From: JAIESQ01 sp964495375
GTDB lineage: Bacteria > Planctomycetota > Planctomycetia > Pirellulales > JAEUIK01
DNA: 64,000 bases
Direction: 5' to 3'
Assembly (NCBI GenBank): GCA_964495375.1
Contig: CAZBWM010000017.1
Coordinates: 1-64,000 of the forward strand
Below are positions 42,440-50,816 of this stretch, one piece after another (positions within the stretch are counted from its first letter, which is position 1; every line of letters starts with the position of its first letter). The position numbers were made by a program, and so were the translations under genes. A model generated the notes under the pieces. It was not told the origin of the DNA and did not search any database. It worked only from the letters and a program-made list of their open reading frames with translations.

Positions 42440-42763
42440 ATGGACGACAAGCCCGCGAGGCGGCAAGCCCTCATCAATTTCGCAGCGTTGTTTGCAAGCT
42501 TCGTTCCCATGTTCGCCATGGGAGTATTGGCTAGGGCATTTCCTGCCGCCAACTCCGTGCCCGCGTTTGTCGCGGCGTTCGCCGTGACGGCTGCGGCTTT
42601 TGCGTATTGCTTCTTCTTTTGGCGGGCGCGATGTCCACATTGCAAGCGCTGGTCGGCAAGATTCAAGCGTCGCTCCGGCGACGTGCTTCTTGCCTGCGGG
42701 AATTGCAACTATCGCGGACGAGCCGGCTGGCAAACCAATATGCCGGATAATTTGCGAGACTGA
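42440..42763 (+). CDS. Small membrane protein with C-terminal zinc ribbon
   Basis: A 107-residue protein. Two hydrophobic helices (FAALFASFVPMFAMGVLA and AFVAAFAVTAAAFAYCFFFW) are followed by a short zinc-ribbon-like tail with CPHC and CGNC, seventeen residues between the pairs, and Arg/Lys residues between. The zinc ribbon would face the cytoplasm if the N-terminus is inside. The start is uncertain because the frame is open from 42266; the ATG at 42440 gives the first hydrophobic helix a short charged leader. A strong intrinsic terminator follows at 42853-42883. It lies about 100 bp after small-RNA copy 3 but is separated from it by that RNA's terminator. No family is recognised. Confidence 0.6.
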   Translation: MDDKPARRQALINFAALFASFVPMFAMGVLARAFPAANSVPAFVAAFAVTAAAFAYCFFFWRARCPHCKRWSARFKRRSGDVLLACGNCNYRGRAGWQTNMPDNLRD

Positions 42764-42852
42764 GCAACCGACCAACCCACCGGTATATCACTAGCAATGA
42801 TCCCCTGCTTGACCCCCGCTGGGTGTCGGCGATAGGATGCTGCCACGAGATG

Positions 42853-42883
42853 GCTCGATCGCCGAGGCGGTCGAGCTTTCTTT
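42853..42883 (+). terminator. Intrinsic terminator after the zinc-ribbon protein gene
   Basis: Stem GCTCGATCGC (42853-42862), loop CGAG, GCGGTCGAGC (42867-42876), with one G-U wobble, then TTTCTTT. It insulates the nuo operon from the upstream gene and places the nuo promoter in the following 150 bp. Confidence 0.85.
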
Positions 42884-42893
42884 CGGCGGAACA

Positions 42894-42911
42894 TTGTGAA
42901 ACCCTTCACAA
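42894..42911. promoter_or_regulatory. Rex-type operator (TTGTGAA-ACCC-TTCACAA) upstream of nuoA
   Basis: A perfect 7-bp inverted repeat with a 4-bp centre that matches the consensus for the NADH/NAD+-sensing repressor Rex (TTGTGAAN4TTCACAA). It lies 10 bp after the terminator of the preceding gene and 123 bp before the nuoA ATG. Rex controls NADH dehydrogenase operons in several bacteria. No rex gene is in the window; no sharp promoter hexamers were seen nearby. Confidence 0.8.
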
Positions 42912-43033
42912 AGTGTCGGGCGATCCAGCCCGATGCTCCGCCAACTGCCCCCGCAAACCGCAGCTTTGTGAACGCCGCCGACTGACGCTGGCAGGATGCC
43001 AGCCCGACGCCCACCCACCTGGCAGGTGCATCG

Positions 43034-43432
43034 ATGGAAGCCGTTTGGCTGCCGGTATTTTTATTTGCATTGGCCGCCACGTTTGTCTCCGTGGCGATGG
43101 TCTCACTCGGCTGGCTCTTGGGCCCTAGCCGCACGAGCCGGGTGAAGGAAATGCCGTACGAAAGCGGCATGGACCCCATCCACGACGCCCGCCGGCGCTT
43201 CGATGTGCGGTTCCACCTGGTGGCCATTGCCTTCCTGGTGTTCGACGTCGAACTGCTGTTTCTCTATCCCTGGGCCGTGGCCAGCCGTAGTCCCGCAGGC
43301 ATCGATGCCGCGGTAGCCAGTGGCGCCGTCAGCAGTCGCACGCTGGTCTTTGGCGAAGTGATGGTTTTCATCCTGCTTTTGGCGGCCGGCTTTGCCTATG
43401 CTTGGCGCAAGGGAGTTTTCCGATGGCGGTAG
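43034..43432 (+). CDS. nuoA: NADH-quinone oxidoreductase subunit A
   Basis: NuoA, 132 residues, is a small membrane subunit of complex I near the quinone site, with three membrane helices: PVFLFALAATFVSVAMVSLGW, FHLVAIAFLVFDVELLFLYPWA and LVFGEVMVFILLLAAGFAYAW. The hallmark YESGMDP and the acidic FDVELLFLYPW in helix two are conserved. It is the first gene of a 14-gene nuo operon, and 10 nt at its 3' end overlap nuoB. Expression is probably controlled by the Rex-type operator 123 bp upstream. Confidence 0.96.
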   Translation: MEAVWLPVFLFALAATFVSVAMVSLGWLLGPSRTSRVKEMPYESGMDPIHDARRRFDVRFHLVAIAFLVFDVELLFLYPWAVASRSPAGIDAAVASGAVSSRTLVFGEVMVFILLLAAGFAYAWRKGVFRWR

Positions 43433-43992
43433 AACTGCCCGAAAATGTCGTCGTCAGCAAACTCGATGAGCTGGCGAGCTGGTGCCGGAAAAACAGCCTG
43501 TGGCCGATGCCCTTCGCGACGGCCTGCTGTGGCATTGAGCTCATGGCCACCGGCGCCAGTCGGCACGACCTGGCGCGGTTCGGCGCCGAAGTCTTCCGCT
43601 TCAGCCCTCGGCAGTGCGACGTGATGATCGTCGCCGGCCGTGTGGTCATGAAAATGCTGCCGGTGTTGCAGCGCATCTGGCAGCAGATGCTCGAGCCGAA
43701 GTGGTGCATCTCGATGGGGGCGTGCGCCTCGACCGGCGGAGTGTTCGACACCTATTGCGTGGTGCAGGGGATCGATCGCTTTATCCCGGTCGACATGTAC
43801 GTGCCCGGCTGCCCTCCGCGTCCCGAGCAGTTGATTCAGGCGATTATCGACTTGCAAGATAAAATTCAGCGCGAAGGGACGATCACCGGGCGCGAGTTCG
43901 GCCTGGCCGCGCGTCAGCAGACGAAGCGGGCCCTGGTCGAGATCCCGATCATTTCCGGAGCGCCGGTCCTCCCTTCGGCCCTGACTCGCTAA
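43423..43992 (+). CDS. nuoB: NADH-quinone oxidoreductase subunit B
   Basis: NuoB, 189 residues, carries cluster N2, the last iron-sulfur centre before quinone. The tandem cysteines Cys35 and Cys36 are in ATACCGIEL; Cys101 in SMGACAST and Cys130 in VPGCPPRPEQL complete the four ligands. GGGAG about eight bases before the ATG at 43423 is a clear ribosome-binding site, and the start overlaps the end of nuoA by 10 nt. The length fits the family, with a slightly longer C-terminus than the E. coli protein's core. It is followed directly by nuoC. Confidence 0.97.
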   Translation: MAVELPENVVVSKLDELASWCRKNSLWPMPFATACCGIELMATGASRHDLARFGAEVFRFSPRQCDVMIVAGRVVMKMLPVLQRIWQQMLEPKWCISMGACASTGGVFDTYCVVQGIDRFIPVDMYVPGCPPRPEQLIQAIIDLQDKIQREGTITGREFGLAARQQTKRALVEIPIISGAPVLPSALTR

Positions 43993-44007
43993 TTGGACGC
44001 GACTGCG

Positions 44008-44508
44008 ATGCCTGCCACGAACGAAACCCTGACCGCGATCGAAGCCGTGCTCCCCGGCGTGGAGACGAGCGAGTTCCGCGGCGATACACGCGTCGTGGTG
44101 CCGCGCGAGTCGCTTTCAGAAGTATTGCGGCTGCTGCGCGATCAGCGCGGGTTCAGTTTGCTGGTCGACGTCACCTGCGTCGACTACCTGAACTATCGCG
44201 ACGCTCGCGATCGGTTCGGCCTGGTCTACCTGCTGGCGAACACGACCACCAACGAGCGGATCACGCTGAGGGTGTACGTTGGCGAGAACGACCCGGTGGT
44301 TCCGTCAGTGGTGCCGCTTTGGGAAGGCGCCAACTGGTTAGAGCGCGAAGTCTACGACATGTTCGGGATCGTCTTTGAGGGGCATCCCGACCTGCGGCGC
44401 ATCTTGCTCCCCGACGAGTTCACGGCCTTCCCGCTGCGTAAGGACTACCCACTGCAAGGGCGTGGCGAGCGGCACAATTTCCCGGTATTGAGGCGCGAAG
44501 ACGGTTAA
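44008..44508 (+). CDS. nuoC: NADH-quinone oxidoreductase subunit C
   Basis: NuoC (30-kDa subunit), 166 residues, is a soluble peripheral-arm protein that holds nuoD and nuoB in place. The recognisable blocks are LLVDVTCVDYLNYRD, FGLVYLLANTTTNERITLRVYV and the 30-kDa signature WLEREVYDMFGIVFEGHPDLRR-type sequence close to the C-terminus. The C-terminal half carries LPDEFTAFPLRKDYP. I use the ATG at 44008; a TTG at 43993 would add five residues. An 86-bp gap separates it from nuoD. Confidence 0.96.
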   Translation: MPATNETLTAIEAVLPGVETSEFRGDTRVVVPRESLSEVLRLLRDQRGFSLLVDVTCVDYLNYRDARDRFGLVYLLANTTTNERITLRVYVGENDPVVPSVVPLWEGANWLEREVYDMFGIVFEGHPDLRRILLPDEFTAFPLRKDYPLQGRGERHNFPVLRREDG

Positions 44509-44594
44509 GGCGCACTCCGAACGCGAGAAACTAAGCAAGTTTGAGACATTGATGAGCACTGGCGGAGCCGGTGTAACCCGAAGGCGAAGTTTCC

Positions 44595-45845
44595 ATGTCC
44601 GAAACGATCAACACGCTCGATGCCGCAATCGCCGCCCCGCCGGCCGGCGCGCCGCCGCAGTTGGACGAGCAGGACTACCTGTGGACGCTCAATTTTGGTC
44701 CGCAGCACCCGGCCACGCACACCACGCTGCGACTAGTGCTCAAGCTCGACGGCGAGCGCGTCGTCGACGCCATTCCGGACATCGGTTATCTGCACTCGGG
44801 CTTCGAGAAGCTCGGTGAGCACCTGGACTACAATCAGTATGTCACGATCACCGATCGCATGAACTACATCTCGCCGATGGCCAACAACGTGGCCTGGCAC
44901 GGCGCGGTCGAAAAGCTGCTGGGGCTCGAACTGACGCCGCGCACCAAGTATCTGCGGGTAATCATCTCCGAGTTGGCCCGCATTAGCGATCACTTGCTGT
45001 GCAATGGTGCGGTGGGGCTCGACCTCGGCGCGTTCACGTTTTTCTTGTACGCGTTCAATCAGCGCGAGGCGATCTACGACATCTTCGAGACCGTCTGCGG
45101 CGCGCGGTTCACCAACAGCTACACCCGCGTCGGCGGCTTGATGCACGACGCCACGCCGCTGTTTGTCGAGAAGGTGCGGGCGTTTTTGCGGGCCTTCCCC
45201 AAAACGCTCGACGACATGGATCGGCTGTTGAATCGCAACCGCATCTTCATGGATCGCGTGAAGGGCGTCGGCATTCTCACGAAGGAGGAGGCCAACAGCC
45301 GCAGTTGCACCGGCCCGATCGCGCGCGCCAGCGGCGTGACGCGCGACCTGCGCAAAGACGAGCCGTATCTGGCGTATCGCGATTTCGATTTCAACGTCTG
45401 TTGTGCCACGGCTGGCGACTGCCTGGCCCGGTACCTCGTCCGCATGGCTGAAATGCGCGAGAGCTTGAAGATCATCACCCAAGCGATCGAGAACCTCCCC
45501 TCGGGCCCGGTCAACGTCGGCATCGATCAGCGGACGGCGCTCCCGCAAAAGAAGCAAGTCTATTCGACGATCGAAGGACTGATTTCCCACTTCGAGCTGG
45601 TGATGAGCAATCGCGGCTTCGAGGTTCCGCACGAAGAAACGTACGCTGCGATCGAAAGCCCCAACGGCGAATTGGGCTTCTATATCGCAGGCGATGGCAA
45701 CGACACCGCGTACCGCGCCCGCTGCCGGCCGCCCTCGTACATCCACTTCGCGGTGTTTCCGCAATTGATTCGCGGTCACACGCTCAGCGACGTGGTAGCG
45801 GTGCTGGGCAGCTTGAACATTATCGCGGCCGAGTTGGATCGGTAA
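44595..45845 (+). CDS. nuoD: NADH-quinone oxidoreductase subunit D
   Basis: NuoD (49-kDa subunit), 416 residues, forms the quinone pocket with NuoB. It contains the typical LNFGPQHPATHTTLRLVL, GYLHSGFEKLGEHLDYNQY and DRMNYISPMANN blocks, the last two including residues that line the quinone channel. The C-terminus ends PTYIHFAVFPQLIRG-like (here PSYIHFAVFPQLIRGHTLSD), then DVVAVLGSLNIIAAELDR, the usual family end. Separate NuoC and NuoD genes, rather than the E. coli fusion, are the common arrangement. A long open frame on the opposite strand is only a shadow of this GC-rich gene. Confidence 0.97.
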   Translation: MSETINTLDAAIAAPPAGAPPQLDEQDYLWTLNFGPQHPATHTTLRLVLKLDGERVVDAIPDIGYLHSGFEKLGEHLDYNQYVTITDRMNYISPMANNVAWHGAVEKLLGLELTPRTKYLRVIISELARISDHLLCNGAVGLDLGAFTFFLYAFNQREAIYDIFETVCGARFTNSYTRVGGLMHDATPLFVEKVRAFLRAFPKTLDDMDRLLNRNRIFMDRVKGVGILTKEEANSRSCTGPIARASGVTRDLRKDEPYLAYRDFDFNVCCATAGDCLARYLVRMAEMRESLKIITQAIENLPSGPVNVGIDQRTALPQKKQVYSTIEGLISHFELVMSNRGFEVPHEETYAAIESPNGELGFYIAGDGNDTAYRARCRPPSYIHFAVFPQLIRGHTLSDVVAVLGSLNIIAAELDR

Positions 45846-45856
45846 CTCACGAGTAG

Positions 45857-46354
45857 ATGCGCGAAACTATGGCGACTGCCGAACGTATTCTGACCGACGA
45901 GATGATCGATGCCATCAAGGCGTACTTTCCGCGTTACCCCACGCGGCAAGCAGTGACCTTGCCGGCGCTGCACATCGTGAACGATCGGCTGCGCTACGTA
46001 CCCCTGCAGGCCGTGGTGGAAATCGCCGAGTTGCTCGAGCTACACCCGGCCGAGGTGCAGGACACCCTGTCGTTCTATGGATTCTTCAAACAAGACGCCC
46101 CGGGGGGCAACACGCGCGCCTGGGTATGCCGATCGATCGCTTGTGCCCTGCGTGGCGGCGAAGAAACGCTCGAGTACTTGTGTGAACAGGCGGGCGTCGA
46201 ACCGGGGCACACGACGGCCGACGGTCGCCTCACGCTCGAATTTGCCGAATGCCTGGGGGCCTGCGATTTCGCCCCCTGCATGTTGGCGGGCAAAACCTTG
46301 CACAAAGACCTGACACGCGAGAAGTGCGATGCCTTCTTGCGATCACTGGAGTAA
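45857..46354 (+). CDS. nuoE: NADH-quinone oxidoreductase subunit E
   Basis: NuoE (24-kDa subunit), 165 residues, holds the 2Fe-2S cluster N1a through Cys91 and Cys96 (VCRSIACALRG) and Cys132 and Cys136 (ECLGACDFAP), a thioredoxin-like fold. The N-terminal helical region has the family pattern (IDAIKAYFPRYPTRQAVTLPAL). It begins 11 bp after nuoD. Two start codons are possible (ATG at 45857 and 45869). Its stop is followed at once by a palindromic mobile-looking element, after which nuoF starts. Confidence 0.95.
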   Translation: MRETMATAERILTDEMIDAIKAYFPRYPTRQAVTLPALHIVNDRLRYVPLQAVVEIAELLELHPAEVQDTLSFYGFFKQDAPGGNTRAWVCRSIACALRGGEETLEYLCEQAGVEPGHTTADGRLTLEFAECLGACDFAPCMLAGKTLHKDLTREKCDAFLRSLE

Positions 46355-46357
46355 CGA

Positions 46358-46448
46358 ATTTGTAGGGTGCGTGAAACGCACCACGAGCAATGCCGTGTGT
46401 TTCACACTCGATGCGACGACTCGGTGTGCTGCGCACCCCCTACAAAAT
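46358..46448. repeat. Palindromic REP/MITE-like element between nuoE and nuoF
   Basis: A 91-bp unit bounded by ATTTGTAGGG (46358-46367) and CCCTACAAAAT (46438-46448), an inverted repeat. Inside lie three hairpins: GGTGCGT-GAA-ACGCACC (46366-46382), GTGTG-TTT-CACAC (about 46395-46407) and GGTGTGC-T-GCGCACC (46423-46437). The clustered palindromes look like a REP-type or small non-autonomous mobile element. It begins 3 bp after the nuoE stop and ends 3 bp before the nuoF ribosome-binding site (GGAG 46452-46455). Confidence 0.75.
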
Positions 46449-46465
46449 ATTGGAGTAGCGACCGC

Positions 46466-47821
46466 GTGGCGAAGTTCGAACCAGTGCTGCTGGCCAATAT
46501 CGACGTTCCCAATAGTTTCACGCGCGAAGTGTACGAATCGCGCGGCGGCTACCAGGCGCTGCGCAAAGCAGTCGGCCCCCTGCAGCCGGCCGACGTCACC
46601 GAAGTGGTCAAGTCGAGCGGGCTGCGCGGCCGTGGCGGCGCCGGCTTTCCGACCGGGCTCAAGTGGACGTTCCTGCCCAAGGGGCATCCCGGCCCGATCT
46701 ACATGTGCATCAACGCCGACGAGAGCGAGCCAGGCACCTTCAATAATCGCATTCTGATGGAGCTCGATCCCCACCAGGTGATCGAGGGAGTCATCCTCAG
46801 TTGCTACGCCACACGGGCGACGACCGCCTACATCTATCTGCGGTACGAGTACCCGCTCTGCTATGAGCGGTTGCAGTTGGCAATCGACGAGTGCTACGCG
46901 GCCGGTTACCTGGGCAAGAACATTCTGGGAACTGATTTCGCCCTCGATATCTATCTGCATCGTGGCGCCGCGGCTTACATCTGCGGCGAAGAGACCGGGC
47001 TGATCGAAAGCCTCGAAGGCAAACGGGCCTGGCCGCGGATCAAGCCGCCGTTTCCGGCCGTTGAAGGGGTGTTCCACAAGCCGACGGTCGTCAACAACAT
47101 CGAGACCGCCTGCTGCGTCACGCACATCATCGATCGCGGCGCTGACTGGTTCAAATCGATCGGCGTGCCGGCTGACCCTAATAACCCGCGCGACGCCGGC
47201 AGCTATGGGCCGAAGCTCTACTGCCTGAGCGGTCACGTGAACAAGCCCGGCTGCTATGAAGCGCCGCTGGGGATCACGCTCCGGCAGCTCGTCGACGAAT
47301 ACGGTGGGGGTGTCTGGAAAGGTCGCCGCGCGAAAGCGGCCATCCCAGGCGGCATCAGCATGGGGCTATTCACCGAGGCCGAATTCGACACCCCGTTGGA
47401 TTTTGCCGGACCGGGGCGCGTCGGCTGCCTTGGCCTGGGCACGGCGGCTGTGGTCGTGCTCGACGAGACGGTGAGTATGGTCGACTTCCTGCACAACAGT
47501 TGCCGCTTCTTCGCACACGAAAGTTGCGGTCAGTGCACGCCTTGTCGCGAAGGAACCGCCTGGTCGCTGCGCATGCTCAACCGCATCAAAGCTGGCAAGG
47601 GCCGCTTGAAGGATCTCGATCTGTTACTGGAAATCGGCGACTCGATCGGCATCATCCCCGGCACCACAATCTGTGGGCTGGCCGACGGCGCCGCCTGGCC
47701 GATCAAGAACGCGATTCGCAAGTTCCGCAGCGAGTTCGAAGAGTACATCCGCACTACGAATCCGCAGGGTTACGCCGTGACCGATGCCGTGCCGGCGCTA
47801 CCGGTATTGGCGCATCACTAG
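46466..47821 (+). CDS. nuoF: NADH-quinone oxidoreductase subunit F
   Basis: NuoF (51-kDa subunit), 451 residues, binds NADH, FMN and the 4Fe-4S cluster N3. The NADH/FMN region has GLRGRGGAGFPTGLKW and NADESEPGTFNNR; the cluster motif is ESCGQCTPCREGT with a fourth Cys later (TICGLADGAAWP). YICGEETGLIESLEGK is also typical. I start at the GTG at 46466, which has GGAG ten bases before it and directly precedes the conserved N-terminus; the frame is open from 46367 but that part lies in the palindromic element. It is followed 33 bp later by nuoG. Confidence 0.95.
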   Translation: MAKFEPVLLANIDVPNSFTREVYESRGGYQALRKAVGPLQPADVTEVVKSSGLRGRGGAGFPTGLKWTFLPKGHPGPIYMCINADESEPGTFNNRILMELDPHQVIEGVILSCYATRATTAYIYLRYEYPLCYERLQLAIDECYAAGYLGKNILGTDFALDIYLHRGAAAYICGEETGLIESLEGKRAWPRIKPPFPAVEGVFHKPTVVNNIETACCVTHIIDRGADWFKSIGVPADPNNPRDAGSYGPKLYCLSGHVNKPGCYEAPLGITLRQLVDEYGGGVWKGRRAKAAIPGGISMGLFTEAEFDTPLDFAGPGRVGCLGLGTAAVVVLDETVSMVDFLHNSCRFFAHESCGQCTPCREGTAWSLRMLNRIKAGKGRLKDLDLLLEIGDSIGIIPGTTICGLADGAAWPIKNAIRKFRSEFEEYIRTTNPQGYAVTDAVPALPVLAHH

Positions 47822-47854
47822 ATCAATCGACTTCAGCAATTTGAAGAACATCTA

Positions 47855-49504
47855 ATGGGAATGGTCCTGGTTAACGGCATCGAGGTCGAAGTGGCCGACG
47901 ACGAGCGGCTCAACGGCATTCAGGCCGCGGCGCGCGCCGGCGTCGACATCCCGCGCTACTGCTGGCACCCGGGCCTGTCAGTCGTGGCCAGTTGCCGGAT
48001 GTGTCTGGTAGAAACCGGTACGCGCAACCCGGAAACCGGCGCGATCTCGATGATGCCCAAGCTGGTGCCTGCCTGTCAGACACCGGCCAAACCCGGCACC
48101 GTGTTTGTCACCGAAAGCGAGACGGTGAAAAAGGCCCGCGCCATGGTCGAAGAGGATCTGCTCATCGACCACCCGATCGATTGCCCGATCTGCGACAAAG
48201 CAGGCGAGTGTTACCTGCAAGACTATCACTTCGAGCACGGCCAGAAAGAGCGTCGCGCCGACATCCACCCGTTCACCAGCCGGCGCCGCGACCTGGGGCC
48301 CACCGTCACGCTGTTCGTCGATCGTTGCGTGATGTGCAGCCGCTGCGTGCGGTTCGGGCGCGAGGTGGCCGGCACCAGCGAACTGTTGGTGATCAACCGC
48401 GGCGCCGATGAAGAAATCGACGTACTCCCCGGCTTCCCGCTGGAGAACAAGCTCTCGGGCAACGTGGTCGATTTATGCCCCGTGGGCGCGCTAGGTGACA
48501 AGGATTTCTTGTACCAGCAGCGCGTCTGGTTCATGAAGCGACACAAGCAGGTCTGCACACACTGCTCCACGGGTTGCTCGATCTGGACCGAAGAGAACCA
48601 GGACCACGTCTACCGCGTGAAGCCGCGCGACAACCCGCACGTCAATCAGTGGTGGATGTGCGATATCGGCCGCTACGGTTTTCATCACGTACACGACGCA
48701 GCGCGCCTGGTCGGGGCGGAGCGCCGAGACGGAGACCGCTATACGGCGATTGAGTTTTCGCAGGCGATTGCCGAGCTCGGCCCGCGTTTTGATGAACAAG
48801 CCAAGCGCGGCCGCCTGGCCGCGGTGTTGTCGCCGTTTTTGACCGTCGAAGAAGCGTTTCTACTCTCGCGCTGGATACGTTCTCGCGATGCCGACGCGCT
48901 TTTGGCCGTCGGACCCGTGCCCGTCGAAGGTCACGACGAAACCTTCAAGAGCGGATTTACGATTCACGCCGAGCGCTGCCCAAATCGGCTCGGCATCGAA
49001 GCGATCGTGCGTCATCCGCGCGGAGAACTGGCCACTTGGGAAGACGTGCTCGCCGAATCCGAAGCGGGGCGACTGGCCGGCGTGTGGATCACCGGTGGGT
49101 ATCCCAAGCCATGGGTCGACGAGGGCGCGGCCGAAAAATTTGCCGCGGTTCCGCTGGTCGTTGTGCAGGATTTGTTCGCTTCGCCGCTGTGGGAATTCGC
49201 TACGTACCGCTTGCCGGGCGCGGCGTTCGCGGAGCGCGAAGGGTCGTACGTCAACGCCCATCATCGACTGCAATCGGCCGATTGGGCCGTGCGCCCACCC
49301 GCCGGCGCGCGGGTCGAAGGTTCGGTCTTCTGGCAGTTGCTGGGCCTGCCGGGCTTGTACAAGTCGAGGCGCGTGCTCGACGACCTCGCGGCGACACTCG
49401 CGTACTTCGCCCCAGCGGCCGCCATTGTCCCCGAGACGGGTGTACAGCTCGACGCGAGCGCCGCCGAAGTGAGCACACCGCCGCTGTTGGCTTCCGGATC
49501 GTAG
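47855..49504 (+). CDS. nuoG: NADH-quinone oxidoreductase subunit G (short type)
   Basis: NuoG, 549 residues, carries several iron-sulfur centres of the peripheral arm. The N-terminal ferredoxin domain has CWHPGLSVVASCRMCLVE and CQTP; the next domain has the DYHFEHGQKE His-ligand region and CVMCSRCVRFGREVAG; then CTHCSTGCSIWT. The C-terminal molybdopterin-like part is reduced to about 250 residues and lacks the extra domain of E. coli NuoG (about 908 residues). Its role is electron transfer from N3 toward NuoI and N2. ATGs at 47855 and 47861 are both possible starts; no mobile element separates it from nuoF. Confidence 0.95.
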   Translation: MGMVLVNGIEVEVADDERLNGIQAAARAGVDIPRYCWHPGLSVVASCRMCLVETGTRNPETGAISMMPKLVPACQTPAKPGTVFVTESETVKKARAMVEEDLLIDHPIDCPICDKAGECYLQDYHFEHGQKERRADIHPFTSRRRDLGPTVTLFVDRCVMCSRCVRFGREVAGTSELLVINRGADEEIDVLPGFPLENKLSGNVVDLCPVGALGDKDFLYQQRVWFMKRHKQVCTHCSTGCSIWTEENQDHVYRVKPRDNPHVNQWWMCDIGRYGFHHVHDAARLVGAERRDGDRYTAIEFSQAIAELGPRFDEQAKRGRLAAVLSPFLTVEEAFLLSRWIRSRDADALLAVGPVPVEGHDETFKSGFTIHAERCPNRLGIEAIVRHPRGELATWEDVLAESEAGRLAGVWITGGYPKPWVDEGAAEKFAAVPLVVVQDLFASPLWEFATYRLPGAAFAEREGSYVNAHHRLQSADWAVRPPAGARVEGSVFWQLLGLPGLYKSRRVLDDLAATLAYFAPAAAIVPETGVQLDASAAEVSTPPLLASGS

Positions 49505-49547
49505 CAGAGAATTTCGCGCGACACCCTCGTCGCAAGTGCAAACACTA

Positions 49548-50777
49548 ATGCAACACTCGCTGACTTACATTGCCGTCGAAGCGCTGATCAAAGTCGCGCT
49601 GCTGGCGTTCGTAATGATGACCGCCGCCGCGTATCTCGTGCTCTTGGAGCGCTGGGTCGCCGCTTGGGTGCAGGATCGCCGCGGACCGAATCGCGTCGGC
49701 GTGCCACTCACCAAGATCAAGCTGTTCGGGCTTGGGCAACCCTTGGCCGACGGTTTGAAGTTCATCTTCAAGGAAGAGTTCACCCCCAACCACGTCGATC
49801 GCTGGCTTTACACGCTCGCTCCGCTGTCGATCCTGGCGGCGGCATTGGCCTCGTTCGCCGTGATCCCGATGGGTAGTTCTCTGCCGCCGATCAACATTCC
49901 GGCAATCGGGCTCGAGACCGATCGCGTGCAACTAGTCGAGGCGCCGTCGCTCGATGTCGGCCTGGTCTATGTCTTCGCGTTGTCGAGCATGGCCGTGTAC
50001 GGAGTGATCCTCGGCGGTTGGGCCAGCAACAATAAGTACAGCCTGCTCGGCGGGCTGCGCTCAAGCGCGCAGTTGATCGCGTACGAGATCCCGTTGGGGC
50101 TCGGCATTTTGGGTATCGTGCTCGCCTCGGGCTCGCTCCGCTTGGAAACAATCTGCACCGACCAGGCCACCAGCGGCGTGTGGAACATCCTTTGGCAGCC
50201 GCTGGGTTTTCTAGTCTTCTTCGTAGCGGCACTTGCCGAAAGTGCGCGGTTGCCGTTCGACTTGCCCGAGTGTGAACAAGAATTGATCGGTGGTTACCAC
50301 ACCGAGTACGCCGGCATGCGGCTGCTCTTATATCTTGTGGCCGAATTCTTGCACATGGTTATCGCCGCGTTCCTGATCGTGATCCTCTACTTCGGTGGTT
50401 GGCATCTCTGGGGGTTGACCGGTTCCGAAGCCGACCCAGGCTGGGGTCACGCATTGGCCCGTGTTGCCGTGCTGGCCGTGAAAACGCTGGCCGTAATCTT
50501 CCTGGTGATGCTCGTGCGCTGGAGCTGGCCGCGGTTCCGCTTCGATCAACTGATGACCTTGGCCTGGAAGGTGATGTTGCCTTTGGGGCTGGTGAATCTG
50601 GTGCTCGTGGCCGTGTTGTACGAGCCCGAGATCGGCGGACGGATGGTCGCCGAATACGGAGCCTGGACGCGCGCCGTGTTGAGTTGGGGCGTGATGCTCG
50701 CTGCCTGTGCCGTGGCCGCCCTGACCGCCCCCTTGGCGACCGACAACCGCCCGCGACTTGACTGGGGCGTGCGCTAG
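49548..50777 (+). CDS. nuoH: NADH-quinone oxidoreductase subunit H
   Basis: NuoH, 409 residues, is the membrane subunit closest to the quinone-binding site. It has at least eight hydrophobic helices. The family signatures are RRGPNRVGVPLTKIKLFGLGQPLADGLK-type (visible as DRRGPNRVG and QPLADGLKFIFKE) and LPFDLPECEQELIGGYHTEY, where the acidic residues line the proton/quinone pathway. The C-terminal helices carry RFRFDQLMTLAWKVMLPLGLVN. The start is uncertain between the ATG at 49548 and a GTG at 49536; I prefer the ATG. It lies about 43 bp after nuoG. Confidence 0.95.
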   Translation: MQHSLTYIAVEALIKVALLAFVMMTAAAYLVLLERWVAAWVQDRRGPNRVGVPLTKIKLFGLGQPLADGLKFIFKEEFTPNHVDRWLYTLAPLSILAAALASFAVIPMGSSLPPINIPAIGLETDRVQLVEAPSLDVGLVYVFALSSMAVYGVILGGWASNNKYSLLGGLRSSAQLIAYEIPLGLGILGIVLASGSLRLETICTDQATSGVWNILWQPLGFLVFFVAALAESARLPFDLPECEQELIGGYHTEYAGMRLLLYLVAEFLHMVIAAFLIVILYFGGWHLWGLTGSEADPGWGHALARVAVLAVKTLAVIFLVMLVRWSWPRFRFDQLMTLAWKVMLPLGLVNLVLVAVLYEPEIGGRMVAEYGAWTRAVLSWGVMLAACAVAALTAPLATDNRPRLDWGVR

Positions 50778-50816
50778 AGCGTTCGTTTGTCCGCGACTTG
50801 AAACTGACTGAAACTC

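Noticed and set aside
44733..45779. Long minus-strand open frame opposite nuoD
   Set aside because: NuoD motifs on the plus strand are unambiguous; the antisense frame is low-complexity.
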